Source: Robiginitomaculum sp.
GTDB lineage: Bacteria > Pseudomonadota > Alphaproteobacteria > Caulobacterales > Maricaulaceae
DNA length: 39,005 bases
Reading direction: 5' to 3'
Assembly (NCBI GenBank): GCA_002733495.1
Contig: NVVV01000024.1
Span: 1-39,005, forward strand
The notes beneath the pieces are model-generated. The model did not search any database, had not been told where the DNA came from, and saw only the letters and a program-made list of their open reading frames with translations. Position 1 is the first letter of the stretch. Each line of letters opens with the position of its first letter. Below, one piece after another: positions 18,771-27,893 of the stretch. The translations under genes were made by a program, and so were the position numbers.

Positions 18771-20567
18771 ATGCACACTTATCGCACTCACACTTGCGGC
18801 GAACTGCGCCGTGAACATGTTGGCAAAACCGTCCGTTTGTCGGGTTGGCTGCATCGTAAACGCGACCATGGCGGTCTGTTATTTGTGGATTTGCGTGATA
18901 ATTTCGGCATTACCCAGATTGTGCTTTTGCCGGAAAATCCACATTTTAAAACGCTGGAGCGTTTGCGTGTGGAAAGTGTGGTTTCGGTCACTGGCGACGT
19001 GGTGGCCCGCGATGCGGACACCATCAATACGGGCCTGCCCACCGGCGAGGTGGAAATGCATGTGGCCGATATGGACGTACAGTCCGAAGCCGCCGAATTG
19101 CCTTTGCCGGTATTTGGCGAGCCGGATTATCCCGAAGACATTCGCCTTAAATACCGTTATCTGGATTTGCGCCGCGAAACCCTGCACAACAACATTTTGT
19201 TGCGCTCAAAGATTATTTCCTCAATTCGTCGTCGCATGATCGAACAGGACTTTACCGAGTTTCAGACCCCGATCCTGACCGCGTCTTCCCCCGAAGGGGC
19301 GCGGGACTTTTTGGTGCCGTCGCGTATCCATCCGGGGCAGTTTTATGCGCTGCCGCAGGCTCCGCAGCAGTTCAAGCAATTGATCATGGTGTCGGGCTTT
19401 GACAAATATTTCCAGATTGCACCGTGCTTTCGCGATGAAGACAGCCGCGCCGATCGCAGCCCAGGCGAGTTCTATCAGCTCGACATGGAAATGAGCTTTT
19501 GTACCCAGGAAGATGTGTTTAACGCCATCGAGCCCGTGCTGCACGGCGTGTTTGATGAATTTGCCGGGGACCGCGTTGTCCCCAAAGAGCCGTTTGCGCG
19601 CATTCCCTTTGCTGAGGCCATGTTAAAATACGGCACCGACAAGCCGGACCTGCGCATTCCGTTTGAGATTTGCGATGTGTCTGATCTCGTCTCTCGCGAG
19701 GATGTGACCCTGGGCGTGTTCAAAAAAATCGTCTCTGGCGGTGGTGTGGTTCGCGCCATTCCGGCCCCGGGCACAGGCGATCAGGCGCGCAGCTTTTTCG
19801 ATAAAATGGATAGTTGGGCCAAAAAAGAAATGCAGGCCCCGGGCCTTGGTTATATGCGCTTTGTTGACGATGACGGGCAGCTTACGGCCACTGGGCCGAT
19901 TGCTAAATTCTTCTCTACCGAGGCGTTGACCGCTCTTGCGGAACGCGCCGGGATCAAAGCTGGTGACGGCCTGTTCTTCTCGGCAGGTAAAGAGGGCGAT
20001 ACGGTTAAGTTGGCGGGCGCGGCGCGCAGTAAAATTGGCGCTGACCTGAACTTGATCGACGAAAATATTTTCCGCTTTTGCTGGATTATCGACTTTCCGA
20101 TGTTCGAGTGGAATGAAGACGAAAAACGCGTGGATTTCTCGCATAATCCATTTTCCATGCCCCAAGGCGGCATGGAGGCTTTGCTGGAGAAAGATCCGCT
20201 GGAGATTCTCGCCTATCAGTATGACATCGTGTGTAACGGTGTAGAGCTGTCGTCCGGGGCGATCCGGAACCACCGCGCCGAAGTGATGCTCAAAGCCTTT
20301 GAAATTGCGGGTTATGGCGCCGATGTGGTCGAAGACAAGTTTGGCGGCATGCTGAACGCATTTCGTTATGGCGCGCCGCCCCACGGCGGTATTGCGCCGG
20401 GCATTGACCGCATTGTAATGCTGTTGGCGGGCGTGGAAAATATCCGCGAAGTGATCCTCTTCCCAATGAACCAACAGGCGCAGGATTTAATGATGCAGGC
20501 CCCCAACACGGTGTCGGATGCACAACTCAAAGAGTTGCACATTCGCGTAGTTGAGCCACCAAAGTAA
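18771..20567 (+). CDS. aspS: Aspartyl-tRNA synthetase
   Basis: This class II aminoacyl-tRNA synthetase has 598 residues. The order is N-terminal OB-fold anticodon domain ([18 protein letters not shown]), class II motif 2 around [22 protein letters not shown], a GAD insertion domain (about residues 290-410) and motif 3 [17 protein letters not shown]. The long bacterial form with the GAD domain matches other bacterial AspRS. Whether it is discriminating or also charges tRNA-Asn cannot be decided without gatCAB. The open frame begins at 18567, but the conserved protein starts at the ATG at 18771, with GAGAG upstream. It is convergent with the pentapeptide-repeat gene at 20610. Confidence 0.97.
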   Translation: MHTYRTHTCGELRREHVGKTVRLSGWLHRKRDHGGLLFVDLRDNFGITQIVLLPENPHFKTLERLRVESVVSVTGDVVARDADTINTGLPTGEVEMHVADMDVQSEAAELPLPVFGEPDYPEDIRLKYRYLDLRRETLHNNILLRSKIISSIRRRMIEQDFTEFQTPILTASSPEGARDFLVPSRIHPGQFYALPQAPQQFKQLIMVSGFDKYFQIAPCFRDEDSRADRSPGEFYQLDMEMSFCTQEDVFNAIEPVLHGVFDEFAGDRVVPKEPFARIPFAEAMLKYGTDKPDLRIPFEICDVSDLVSREDVTLGVFKKIVSGGGVVRAIPAPGTGDQARSFFDKMDSWAKKEMQAPGLGYMRFVDDDGQLTATGPIAKFFSTEALTALAERAGIKAGDGLFFSAGKEGDTVKLAGAARSKIGADLNLIDENIFRFCWIIDFPMFEWNEDEKRVDFSHNPFSMPQGGMEALLEKDPLEILAYQYDIVCNGVELSSGAIRNHRAEVMLKAFEIAGYGADVVEDKFGGMLNAFRYGAPPHGGIAPGIDRIVMLLAGVENIREVILFPMNQQAQDLMMQAPNTVSDAQLKELHIRVVEPPK

Positions 20568-20609
20568 AAGGCCTAGAGACAAAGACGCTTTGGTCTGGCA
20601 TGGGGTGAA

Positions 20610-21818
20610 TTAGTCCTCAATGCCGCCGGCCAGCTTGGCTTCCTTGCGGACCTCTTGTGTGGCCTCATAGTCTTCCTGTAAAGCGAGTTGCGCCTTTTCC
20701 AGAGCGCGTATGGCAGTGCGCAGGGCGCGTTGCGCCCGGCGGTTTTCAACATCCAGATGACCGAGTGAGCGGATAGAGCGCTCGATGGCGCGTTGGTCAT
20801 TGCTGCGCATGTCATCAAAGGCAGGCCAGGTATAAGACTGGCCATTGCGCTCAATCACAAGCCGTGGAAAGTCACCCTGTTCAATAGCTTCGGCCATGGC
20901 TATACGGGCTTTTTGTACAGCATAGCCAGACTCTTTCATCATTTCTTTGGTGATACGGGCAATTTCCTTGCGATCACTTCCCGGGACGCCAAACCGTAAG
21001 GCGTAGGAGGAAGTTGTGTTCTTCCGACCCGAATTATTCCAGCCCCCGCCTATGCACGCCTCAATTTTACGCCCTTTTGGCAGGTTGGTTTTTTCACTGC
21101 CGCAGGCACCATCCAACTGGTCCTGTGTGAGGTGCGTCACCCGGGAGAGGTCAGCACCGCTAAGATTGGCCTCATCAAAATTGACATCACGAACATCGGC
21201 ATGACCAAAGGCGACGTTGCTCAGGTCCGAGCGTTCAAAATCAACGCCGGTTAATATGGCCCCATCAAGGCGGGCCTGATTTAGTCTGGCGTCGCGAATA
21301 CTGGCTTCTTGCATTATAACGCCAGAAAGGTCGGCATAGCTGAGGATGCTGTGGTCAAAACTGGCATTTGGGAATTTTGCACCAACGATACTGGCATGTG
21401 ACAAATTGGCCCCAATGAATTTAGCACCCTCTCCCTGAATTCCGTTCAAAATGGCATAGGACATGTTTATGCCCTTGGTCTTCACATCGGTCATGTTGGC
21501 GCCGGTCAGGTCGCAGCGGCCAAAATTAGAACCAACAATGACGGCATCGGTAAAATCAGCACGCTTGAAAATGGCACGGCCAAAATTCGCGCCGCTAATT
21601 TCGGCCTCGGTCAGATTGGCATTGGTAAAGTTTGCGCGGGGAAAGCTGGCGCCGCTCATGGAAACGCCGGAGAGGTCCTTGCCAGACAAGTCACAATCGG
21701 CGCACACGCCACCAAAACCGATCAGGCGTGACAGGTCTTCTGTGGCCATGGCCGAGGTGCCAAGACTGGAAAGGGTCAGTGCAAGAACAGGAAAGGTAAC
21801 AAGAAAACAGTTTTGCAT
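20610..21818 (-). CDS. Exported pentapeptide-repeat protein
   Basis: This is a 402-residue protein with a signal peptide (about residues 1-25, ending SAMA). Residues about 45-235 are tandem pentapeptide repeats of A(N/D)LxX type (for example FTNANLTEAEISGANFGRAIF), predicted to fold into a right-handed quadrilateral beta-helix. Near the start CADCDLSGKDLSG has a Cys pair, and a further Cys pair flanks the end of the repeats (GACGSEK and EACIGG). The C-terminal 120 residues are charged and helical, probably a coiled coil. Cytoplasmic pentapeptide proteins can protect gyrase, but an exported one is unlikely to. No function is assigned. It is convergent with aspS and divergent from the nucleotidyltransferase-like gene. 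Confidence 0.88.
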   Translation of the reverse strand: MQNCFLVTFPVLALTLSSLGTSAMATEDLSRLIGFGGVCADCDLSGKDLSGVSMSGASFPRANFTNANLTEAEISGANFGRAIFKRADFTDAVIVGSNFGRCDLTGANMTDVKTKGINMSYAILNGIQGEGAKFIGANLSHASIVGAKFPNASFDHSILSYADLSGVIMQEASIRDARLNQARLDGAILTGVDFERSDLSNVAFGHADVRDVNFDEANLSGADLSRVTHLTQDQLDGACGSEKTNLPKGRKIEACIGGGWNNSGRKNTTSSYALRFGVPGSDRKEIARITKEMMKESGYAVQKARIAMAEAIEQGDFPRLVIERNGQSYTWPAFDDMRSNDQRAIERSIRSLGHLDVENRRAQRALRTAIRALEKAQLALQEDYEATQEVRKEAKLAGGIED

Positions 21819-22010
21819 ATGTTAAACTCTGCATTTAAGTCGTATTTTGCCTATTTTAACCTGAAAAGTACAATATCGCGACTTAAATCGCAGTAATTGT
21901 TGGGACAGGCTGGTGTAATGTGACGCGTGTCTTTGCAGGCCACGGGCCGCTGGTCATATCATAGCCGGGCTGTCATTGTACGACAGAGATACTGGGACGG
22001 GGAGTGCCGT

Positions 22011-22916
22011 ATGCTGGATACAGAATTAGAGGCCGAAATACTGGCGCTTCTGAATAATCAGAATTCAGTTCTGGGGGTGGACCTCGCCACGGCTCTGGGG
22101 AACAGGTATTTTGAAATCTGGCGCACGTGCCACAATAGCTCGAAAATTTATTCCACGCCCTTTGGTCATTATTATTTGCGTATTGATAAAAAAATCGAAG
22201 GGATGGCGCGGCTCAGCCCCTCTATTTTGCGTGACTTTCTGACTTATACGCGCATATCAACGCTTGAGAAGTTCGAGCAGGCACTGGATGATGCGACGCA
22301 ATCCCGTCAGGAGCATGTCCGTATATCTGATGAGAAGCGAAGCATTGCGCGTCAAATCATTGCTGAAACCCTCTCCGATGACATTCTGGCGCACACGGGG
22401 GTGCTGATTGCCGGGGATGTCTGCCGCAATATGGCACATCTGGTGCCGCGTCCTGAACGCACTACGGGCAAGCTGGTGCGCGGGTCTGATATTGACCTTA
22501 TTTTTGTTATTGAGAAAGAGGGGCCGCTGCGGGTAGAAATAGAAGAACGTATTACTGAGGCCAAAGCCATCTATCTGCAACACCCGGCTTTGCGTGAAGA
22601 ACTGGATTTTGTGGTCAACACCCTGGATCATTACCGCGAAGCCGCTACCTTTAAAGAGGTGCATGACATGATTTCCTGTAAGGCTGCGCTTGAGGGCCAG
22701 CATCTGGCAGGTTCCAAAGCAATCCTCAAAAAATCAACGGATATTTTGTTGCGGGCGCAAATCCCGCGCAAAGTGATCAAGCTGACGGAAAAGGCCTTTT
22801 CAGATCGACTGCAGGCCATGGAACGTCTGCGCAAGGACCCAAATGTCATTGGCATGCCGCGAGAACGAAGGTTGTTTTATTATTCCGATGAAATCTGGGA
22901 ATTCATGCTGAGCTAA
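22011..22916 (+). CDS. Orphan nucleotidyltransferase-like protein
   Basis: This 301-residue cytoplasmic protein starts at the ATG at 22011, with GGGGAG about 7 nt upstream; an upstream in-frame start at 21927 gives a basic, unlikely extension. Residues about 155-205 carry LVRGSDIDLIFVIE and, later, ELDFVVNT, matching the GS-x-DxD...D pattern of Pol-beta-type nucleotidyltransferases (Asp160, Asp162 and possibly Asp199). The N-terminal half (LGNRYFEIW...FGHYYLRIDKKIEGMARLSPSILRDFLTY) is a separate domain I cannot name with confidence. It could adenylylate a protein or small molecule, or belong to a toxin-like family, but there is no adjacent HEPN-type partner. It is convergent with the sugar dehydratase gene. 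Confidence 0.82.
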   Translation: MLDTELEAEILALLNNQNSVLGVDLATALGNRYFEIWRTCHNSSKIYSTPFGHYYLRIDKKIEGMARLSPSILRDFLTYTRISTLEKFEQALDDATQSRQEHVRISDEKRSIARQIIAETLSDDILAHTGVLIAGDVCRNMAHLVPRPERTTGKLVRGSDIDLIFVIEKEGPLRVEIEERITEAKAIYLQHPALREELDFVVNTLDHYREAATFKEVHDMISCKAALEGQHLAGSKAILKKSTDILLRAQIPRKVIKLTEKAFSDRLQAMERLRKDPNVIGMPRERRLFYYSDEIWEFMLS

Positions 22917-22942
22917 GGGACTACCGTGGCGCGCATAGGTCG

Positions 22943-24106
22943 TCAGGTCTTGCGGCTTTCCCGTGTACGTCCAACACTCTTGGCCGGTTCCTTGGCATGG
23001 ATTTGCGTCGGCGCTTCGGCATCCTTTTGAATGTAATTATAAAGCATGCGGCGTACAGAAATTTCATCGCTAAGGCGGCAGGCCGCTTCCAGGCCATTCA
23101 GTGTTAACGTGATCTGGTTACGGTTGATGCTGCCGCGTGCCAGGGCAACCTGTTTCGAGCGCGTGGCCTCAGCGGTTTCGCCGGGAGCCAGCAGCGCCTC
23201 TGATATTTTTTCGCCAGCGCGCAATTTGGTGATTACAATCGGGATGTCCACATTGGGACGCAGCCCCTGACTGGTGATCATACGACGGGCAAGATCTGCA
23301 ATGCGAACACCTGGCCCCATATCATGGAAGAACAGGCTGCCACGGCTGTCTTCGTCCTCCAGCCCGATTTGCAAAGCTTCAAGAACCAGAGATACGGCCT
23401 CTCTTTCGGTCATGAAATAACGCTCAACCTCGGGGTGGGTGATGGTAACCGGCAATAACCGCTCGATCTGATGCGCAAACAGCGGCACCACAGAGCCGGA
23501 CGAACCAAACACATTTCCAAAGCGCACTATGATGTGCCGGGTTGGCGAATTTTCATCCATATCGCGGGCGCGGCATAACTCTTCGGCAATCAGCTTGGTC
23601 GCGCCCATCATATTGTGGGGTCTGACGGCTTTGTCCGTTGAGATCAGTACCATGGCCTGGGCACCATATTTACGCGCAGCATCAGAGGTATTGCGCGTAC
23701 CCAAAACATTGGTGGCGGCCCCTTCGGCTGGGTTATCCTCAACCATGCCAACATGTTTCAAAGCCGCGACGTGAAACACCATTTCCGGGCGTTCAGCCTT
23801 AAAAACCTGATCCAGGCGGGCCTTGTCGCGCACATCACCCAAAATCACACGCCGTTGCATATTCGGCTGCAACTCATCCAGCGTGCCGCGCAGGGAATAA
23901 AGGCCATATTCATCATGGTCATAGGCAATCAGGGATTCGGGCGCTGATGCTGCCACGGCCCTGGAAAGTGCTGACCCGATGGTGCCGGCGGCCCCGGTAA
24001 TCAGGACACGTTTGCCAGCCAGTTGGGCACCAAGAGAGACAAGCTCTACTTCTTGTTCCTTGCGCCCTAGAATTTCTTCGGGATCATAGGTTATACGCGA
24101 ACTCAC
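22943..24106 (-). CDS. NDP-sugar 4,6-dehydratase, FlaA1/PseB/CapD-like
   Basis: This extended SDR enzyme has about 387 residues. It shows the NAD-binding motif VLITGAAGTIGSALSRAV, VFHVAALKHV, and the catalytic segment STDKAVRPHNMMGATK, in which a Met replaces the usual catalytic Tyr as in UDP-GlcNAc 4,6-dehydratases. The membrane domain of large CapD-type enzymes is absent, so this is the short soluble form. It probably acts on UDP-GlcNAc for surface polysaccharide, LPS or glycan synthesis (inference). The GTG at 24106 (GGAG 8 nt upstream) is preferred to the ATG at 24175, whose extra residues look non-coding and whose ribosome-binding site is weak. It is divergent from kdsA, which fits a cell-surface theme. 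Confidence 0.88.
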   Translation of the reverse strand: MSSRITYDPEEILGRKEQEVELVSLGAQLAGKRVLITGAAGTIGSALSRAVAASAPESLIAYDHDEYGLYSLRGTLDELQPNMQRRVILGDVRDKARLDQVFKAERPEMVFHVAALKHVGMVEDNPAEGAATNVLGTRNTSDAARKYGAQAMVLISTDKAVRPHNMMGATKLIAEELCRARDMDENSPTRHIIVRFGNVFGSSGSVVPLFAHQIERLLPVTITHPEVERYFMTEREAVSLVLEALQIGLEDEDSRGSLFFHDMGPGVRIADLARRMITSQGLRPNVDIPIVITKLRAGEKISEALLAPGETAEATRSKQVALARGSINRNQITLTLNGLEAACRLSDEISVRRMLYNYIQKDAEAPTQIHAKEPAKSVGRTRESRKT

Positions 24107-24267
24107 GGGATATACTCCCCCCCATCTTCCCGGTGCAGCCGGACTGTGGCTACACCTCGCATGTTTGCCATGCATAGCCTAGATTAAACTTTCGGTCCAG
24201 TTTGCACCCCACCACCGTGTGACTGTAGTTAATTATTGAAAAAAAGGAAAGTATTTTAATATTATTT

Positions 24268-24295
24268 TTGATGCCAACGCTTTGTATCGTATACT
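24268..24295 (+). promoter_or_regulatory. Predicted kdsA promoter
   Basis: TTGATG (24268-24273) and TATACT (24290-24295) are separated by 16 nt and lie about 40 nt before the kdsA ATG. The surrounding region is AT-rich. This would give a leader of roughly 30 nt containing the AAGGGG ribosome-binding site. Confidence 0.5.
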
Positions 24296-24332
24296 TGGCA
24301 CGAGAAAATGTTGAAGGGAGAAAGGGGTAATA

Positions 24333-25181
24333 ATGGTGCAAAACGTAGCGTTGGAGACCAATTCCGGAATTCAAAAAAATATTGGAAACCACTTGCCGCT
24401 AGCTTTTATTGCGGGCCCTTGTGCTTTGGAAAGTCGCAGTCATGCCCTGGAGGTTGCTACTAAGCTTAAGGACGTAGCGAACAGTCTGGGTGCGGTGCTG
24501 ATATTCAAGACCTCTTTTGACAAGGCTAATCGCACCAGCGCCAATGCTTCAAGGGGAATCGGTCTGCGTGAGGCTTTGCCGATTTTTGCAGAAATCCGCG
24601 AGACCCTGGATTTACCAGTGCTGACGGATGTGCATTTGCCGGAACAGTGCGCCCCGGTGGCCGAGGTGGTGGACGTGTTGCAAATTCCTGCCTTTTTGTG
24701 TCGCCAGACGGATTTGTTGCTGGCGGCGGCGGCAACCAAGCGGGCGGTGAACGTCAAAAAAGGGCAGTTTCTGGCCCCGTGGGACATGACCCATGTGGTG
24801 GAGAAGGTACGCGCCGCAGGCAATCCCAATGTCATGGTGACAGAGCGCGGAACCAGCTTCGGCTATAATACACTGGTCAGTGATATGCGGGCTTTGCCGG
24901 TTTTAAAGCAAACCGGCGCGCCTGTGGTGTTTGACGCCACCCATTCTGTACAGCAACCGGGCGGTCAGGGCGGCTCCTCAGGTGGTCAGCGCGAATTTGT
25001 GCCTATTCTGGCGCGCGCGGCGGTTTCTATCGGCGTGGCTGCGGTTTTCATTGAGACGCATCCGGACCCGGACAAGGCACCGTCTGATGGACCAAACATG
25101 GTGCCGTTGGCAGAATTTGAGGCGCTGGCGCGCGATCTGATGGCCTTTGATGCGCTGGCAAAATCCCAAAAGGCCGTCTGA
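24333..25181 (+). CDS. kdsA: 3-deoxy-8-phosphooctulonate synthase
   Basis: KdsA condenses phosphoenolpyruvate with arabinose-5-phosphate to give Kdo-8-phosphate, the first committed step of Kdo synthesis for lipopolysaccharide. The 282-residue protein shows FIAGPCALES, FKTSFDKANRTS, LPVLTDVHLPEQ, NVKKGQFLAPWDM, TERGTSFGYN and DATHSVQQPGGQGG. The Asn of VNVKKGQ suggests the metal-independent class, while Cys in AGPCALES occupies the position of the metal-ligand Cys in metal-dependent enzymes; the metal class is therefore uncertain. The start is preceded by GAAAGGGG. It is a single gene with its own promoter and a downstream hairpin. Confidence 0.96.
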   Translation: MVQNVALETNSGIQKNIGNHLPLAFIAGPCALESRSHALEVATKLKDVANSLGAVLIFKTSFDKANRTSANASRGIGLREALPIFAEIRETLDLPVLTDVHLPEQCAPVAEVVDVLQIPAFLCRQTDLLLAAAATKRAVNVKKGQFLAPWDMTHVVEKVRAAGNPNVMVTERGTSFGYNTLVSDMRALPVLKQTGAPVVFDATHSVQQPGGQGGSSGGQREFVPILARAAVSIGVAAVFIETHPDPDKAPSDGPNMVPLAEFEALARDLMAFDALAKSQKAV

Positions 25182-25193
25182 TAAGCGGCCTTT
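25169..25193 (+). terminator. Hairpin at the kdsA stop codon
   Basis: AAAGGCCG (25169-25176) pairs perfectly with CGGCCTTT (25186-25193) around a 9-nt loop that contains the TGA stop. A short T-run ends the stem. It may be a weak terminator or an mRNA-stabilising end. Confidence 0.4.
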
Positions 25194-25283
25194 ACCCCTT
25201 GCTGATTACAATGCCTTAACACCATGGATGACGGGCCTGTTATCCCCGTTTCTAAGGGGTAAAAGAGGGTAAAAAAAGGGGTA

Positions 25284-25317
25284 AAAATGGCTAAAATAGG
25301 CGCATTTTGGCCATTTT
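25284..25317. terminator. Likely bidirectional terminator between kdsA and fhs
   Basis: AAAATGGC pairs with GCCATTTT; after a single T/G position, AAAAT pairs with ATTTT around the loop AGGCGC. A and T runs flank the GC core on both sides, as expected where two genes converge. Three tandem GGGTAAAA-like motifs precede it (about 25255-25287). Confidence 0.55.
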
Positions 25318-25369
25318 AAGCCCTTTATTGGCATCACAAGGGAGCGTCAATCACCCCGTGCTTCACATC

Positions 25370-27037
25370 CTAGAACAGCCCTTCAATTTGCCCCGCATCA
25401 TTTAGGCGAATGCTGTTGGCGGCGGGAATGCGCGGCAGGCCCGGCATGGTCATCACCGCGCCGCAGACCACCACAATAAAGCCGGCACCGGCGCTTAGGC
25501 GCACTTCGCGCACGGGCAAGGTATAGCCGGTTGGGGCCCCCACCTTGGTCGGGTCTGTGGAGAAGGAATATTGCGTTTTGGCGATGCACACTGGCAGATC
25601 GCCATAGCCCACTTCTTCCCAAGCGGTGAGCTGGGCCACCACTTTGGCATCCATGTCCACACCATCGGCGCGGTAAATCTGCCGGGCGACGGTTTCAATT
25701 TTTTCGCGCAAAGAGGGGCTGTTATTATAAAGTGGGCGAAAGGCTGCTTTGCCGCTATCGGCCAGATCAGCCGCTTTTTGCGCTAGGTCGGTTGCGCCCT
25801 TGCCGCCATCCTCCCAATGATTGGCCAGCGCCACCTCAACGCCCAGATCGGCGCAATAGCGCTGAATCGCGTCCACTTCGGCCTTGCTGTCGGCGCTGAA
25901 ACGGTTAATTGCCACCATGGCCGGAACGCCATAACGGGCAATGTTTTCAAGGTGGCGGCCAAGATTGGCGCAGCCCTTGGCCACGGCCTCGGCATTTTCT
26001 TTGCCAAGGGCATCTTTGGCTACGCCGCCATGCATTTTTAAGGCACGAATGGTGGCGACCACCACCACGGCATTGGGGGCGAGGCCCGCTTTGCGGCATT
26101 TAATGTCAAAGAATTTTTCGGCGCCAAGGTCTGCCCCAAACCCGGCTTCGGTCACCACATAATCGGCCAGTTTTAGCGCCGCTTTGGTGGCAATGACGGA
26201 ATTGCAGCCATGGGCGATATTGGCAAACGGGCCGCCATGGATGAAGGCCGGATTGTTTTCCAGCGTTTGCACCAGATTAGGTTCCAGCGCGTCTTTTAAA
26301 AGCACCGTCATCGGGCCATCGGCGTTCAGGTCTTTGGCCTTGATCTGTTTGCGCGCCCGGGTTTCGCCAATAACCATATTGCCAAGGCGGGTTTGCAGAT
26401 CGGCCAGATTTTCGGCCAGACAGAAACAGGCCATCACTTCGGAGGCCACAGTAATGTCAAAACCGCCTTGTCGGGGGTAGCCGTTTACGGCACTGCCTAG
26501 CGAGGTGACGATGTCGCGTAAAGAGCGGTCATTCATATCCAGGCCGCGCCGCCAGCTAATGCGACGCACGTCAATCTCCAGGGCGTTCTCCCAATAGACA
26601 TGATTGTCGATCAGGGCGGCCAGCAGGTTATTGGCCGCGCCAATAGCATGAAAATCGCCGGTAAAGTGCAGATTGATGTCTTCCATGGGCACCACTTGGG
26701 CATAGCCGCCGCCTGCCGCGCCGCCCTTCATGCCAAAACAGGGGCCAAGTGATGGCTCGCGTAAACACACCACGGCGTTTTTACCAATGGCGTTCAGGCC
26801 ATCGGTCAGGCCAATGGATGTGGTGGTTTTGCCTTCGCCAGCCGGGGTGGGGGAAATGGCCGTCACCAGGATCAGGCGCGCATTTTCACGTTCCGGCTCA
26901 GCCTCCAGCCAGGGCAGCGACACCTTGGCCTTGTCATGGCCATAGGCCTTCAAGGCGCTTGCCGGGATGTTCAGCGTGTTGGCAATATCGCCAATGGGGC
27001 GCGTGCTGGCGGCACGCGCAATATCAATATCCGCCAT
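25370..27037 (-). CDS. fhs: Formate--tetrahydrofolate ligase
   Basis: This enzyme links formate to tetrahydrofolate using ATP, giving 10-formyl-THF for one-carbon assimilation and purine synthesis. The 555-residue protein contains the P-loop [44 protein letters not shown], the formate-site region [16 protein letters not shown], and the GQIEGLF C-terminus typical of Fhs. The ATG at 27037 has AGGAG 8 nt upstream; an open frame extends 23 codons further but lacks conservation. It is divergent from the LuxR-type regulator and the CBB operon, sharing a 194-nt gap that contains a partial copy of the putative operator. Shared control with carbon fixation is inferred. Confidence 0.97.
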   Translation of the reverse strand: MADIDIARAASTRPIGDIANTLNIPASALKAYGHDKAKVSLPWLEAEPERENARLILVTAISPTPAGEGKTTTSIGLTDGLNAIGKNAVVCLREPSLGPCFGMKGGAAGGGYAQVVPMEDINLHFTGDFHAIGAANNLLAALIDNHVYWENALEIDVRRISWRRGLDMNDRSLRDIVTSLGSAVNGYPRQGGFDITVASEVMACFCLAENLADLQTRLGNMVIGETRARKQIKAKDLNADGPMTVLLKDALEPNLVQTLENNPAFIHGGPFANIAHGCNSVIATKAALKLADYVVTEAGFGADLGAEKFFDIKCRKAGLAPNAVVVVATIRALKMHGGVAKDALGKENAEAVAKGCANLGRHLENIARYGVPAMVAINRFSADSKAEVDAIQRYCADLGVEVALANHWEDGGKGATDLAQKAADLADSGKAAFRPLYNNSPSLREKIETVARQIYRADGVDMDAKVVAQLTAWEEVGYGDLPVCIAKTQYSFSTDPTKVGAPTGYTLPVREVRLSAGAGFIVVVCGAVMTMPGLPRIPAANSIRLNDAGQIEGLF

Positions 27038-27193
27038 AAATGTACTCCTGATGGGTTTCCTGTTTTTGTTTTCTTTCAGCAGTAACACGAACAATTTTAA
27101 TTGCACGTTTTTTCCAAGGGTGCGCTTTTCTGCCGCAAGACGGTATTGCTGCGCTTTGTTGGTGGGATGGTGCGCAGAGCCAAAACCTGTTAG

Positions 27194-27215
27194 AACGGGT
27201 AGGTCTTAAAGCTAC
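27194..27215. promoter_or_regulatory. Putative operator half, upstream of the LuxR-type gene
   Basis: AACGGGTAGGT (27194-27204) is an exact 11-nt match to the left arm region of the palindrome at 27893-27903. Here it is followed by CTTAAAG and CTAC, so a weaker dyad GTAG...CTAC remains. It lies 17 nt before the GTG at 27232 and in the fhs/regulator gap, a place fit for autoregulation. Confidence 0.5.
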
Positions 27216-27231
27216 TTTTGTGGGGGGAGCC

Positions 27232-27885
27232 GTGGCACCGCATAAAACCATATCGCGAACTGGCCGTCTTTCGACCCGCCCGGATGTGACCGCTGACCCG
27301 GTCCGTGTCGCTATTGCCGACAAAAGTCCGTTAATTGTCCGTGGCTTGCGCTCTCTCTTTGCTGATGATGGCCGTATCGAAACCGTGGTCGCCGCCACCG
27401 ATGGGGAATTGTTTCTTGATTGCGTCAATCGCATGGATTTTGACATCGGGATTGTTGGCTGGGTAATGCCCTATTGTGGTGGCGAAGGGGTGTTGGAAGC
27501 CCTTCAAGACCTGGACGATGCGCCGCGCATCATTATCTATACCGGCGATACGGCGTCGGGGACAACGGCGCGGGCGATGGCGCTTGGTGCGGCGGGGTTT
27601 TGCGCCAAAACCGAAGCCCCGGAACATTTGCTGGATATACTCATGTCGGTGGCCAACGGACAGATGGTGTTCCCGCTGGGCCGGGGGCGACGTACCGATC
27701 CGTTGCAGAGTCTCACCCGGCGTGAGCGTGAAATCCTGCAAGCCCTGTGCGATGGCAAAACCAATGTACAGCTGGCCAAGACCTTTGATGTATCGCCCAA
27801 CACTATCAAGTTTCACCTTCGCAATTTGTATGAAAAGCTGGGGGTTCGGAACCGTGCCGGGGCCGTGGCCATTTTGCTCTCTTAA
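27232..27885 (+). CDS. NarL/LuxR-type regulator with degenerate receiver domain
   Basis: This transcription regulator has about 217 residues: an N-terminal receiver (about 24-140) and a LuxR-type HTH (about 160-215, LTRREREILQALCDGKTN...VSPNTIKFHLRNLYEKLGV). The receiver fold is intact, with the conserved Thr104 and Lys126 equivalents. Where NarL has the phospho-acceptor Asp (LLDLNMP), this protein reads IVGWVMP, placing Gly76 at that site. One Asp of the acidic pair (IADKSP) is kept. Canonical phosphorylation is therefore unlikely. It precedes the CBB operon by 126 nt in the same direction, where a LysR-type CbbR is usual, so it is a candidate CBB regulator (inference). The start may be GTG 27232 or GTG 27220. 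Confidence 0.9.
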   Translation: MAPHKTISRTGRLSTRPDVTADPVRVAIADKSPLIVRGLRSLFADDGRIETVVAATDGELFLDCVNRMDFDIGIVGWVMPYCGGEGVLEALQDLDDAPRIIIYTGDTASGTTARAMALGAAGFCAKTEAPEHLLDILMSVANGQMVFPLGRGRRTDPLQSLTRREREILQALCDGKTNVQLAKTFDVSPNTIKFHLRNLYEKLGVRNRAGAVAILLS

Positions 27886-27893
27886 CTACCCTA

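Noticed and set aside
24107-24175. 23-residue extension of the sugar dehydratase
   Set aside because: There is no good ribosome-binding site and the composition is unlike the family; GTG 24106 has GGAG at a good distance.
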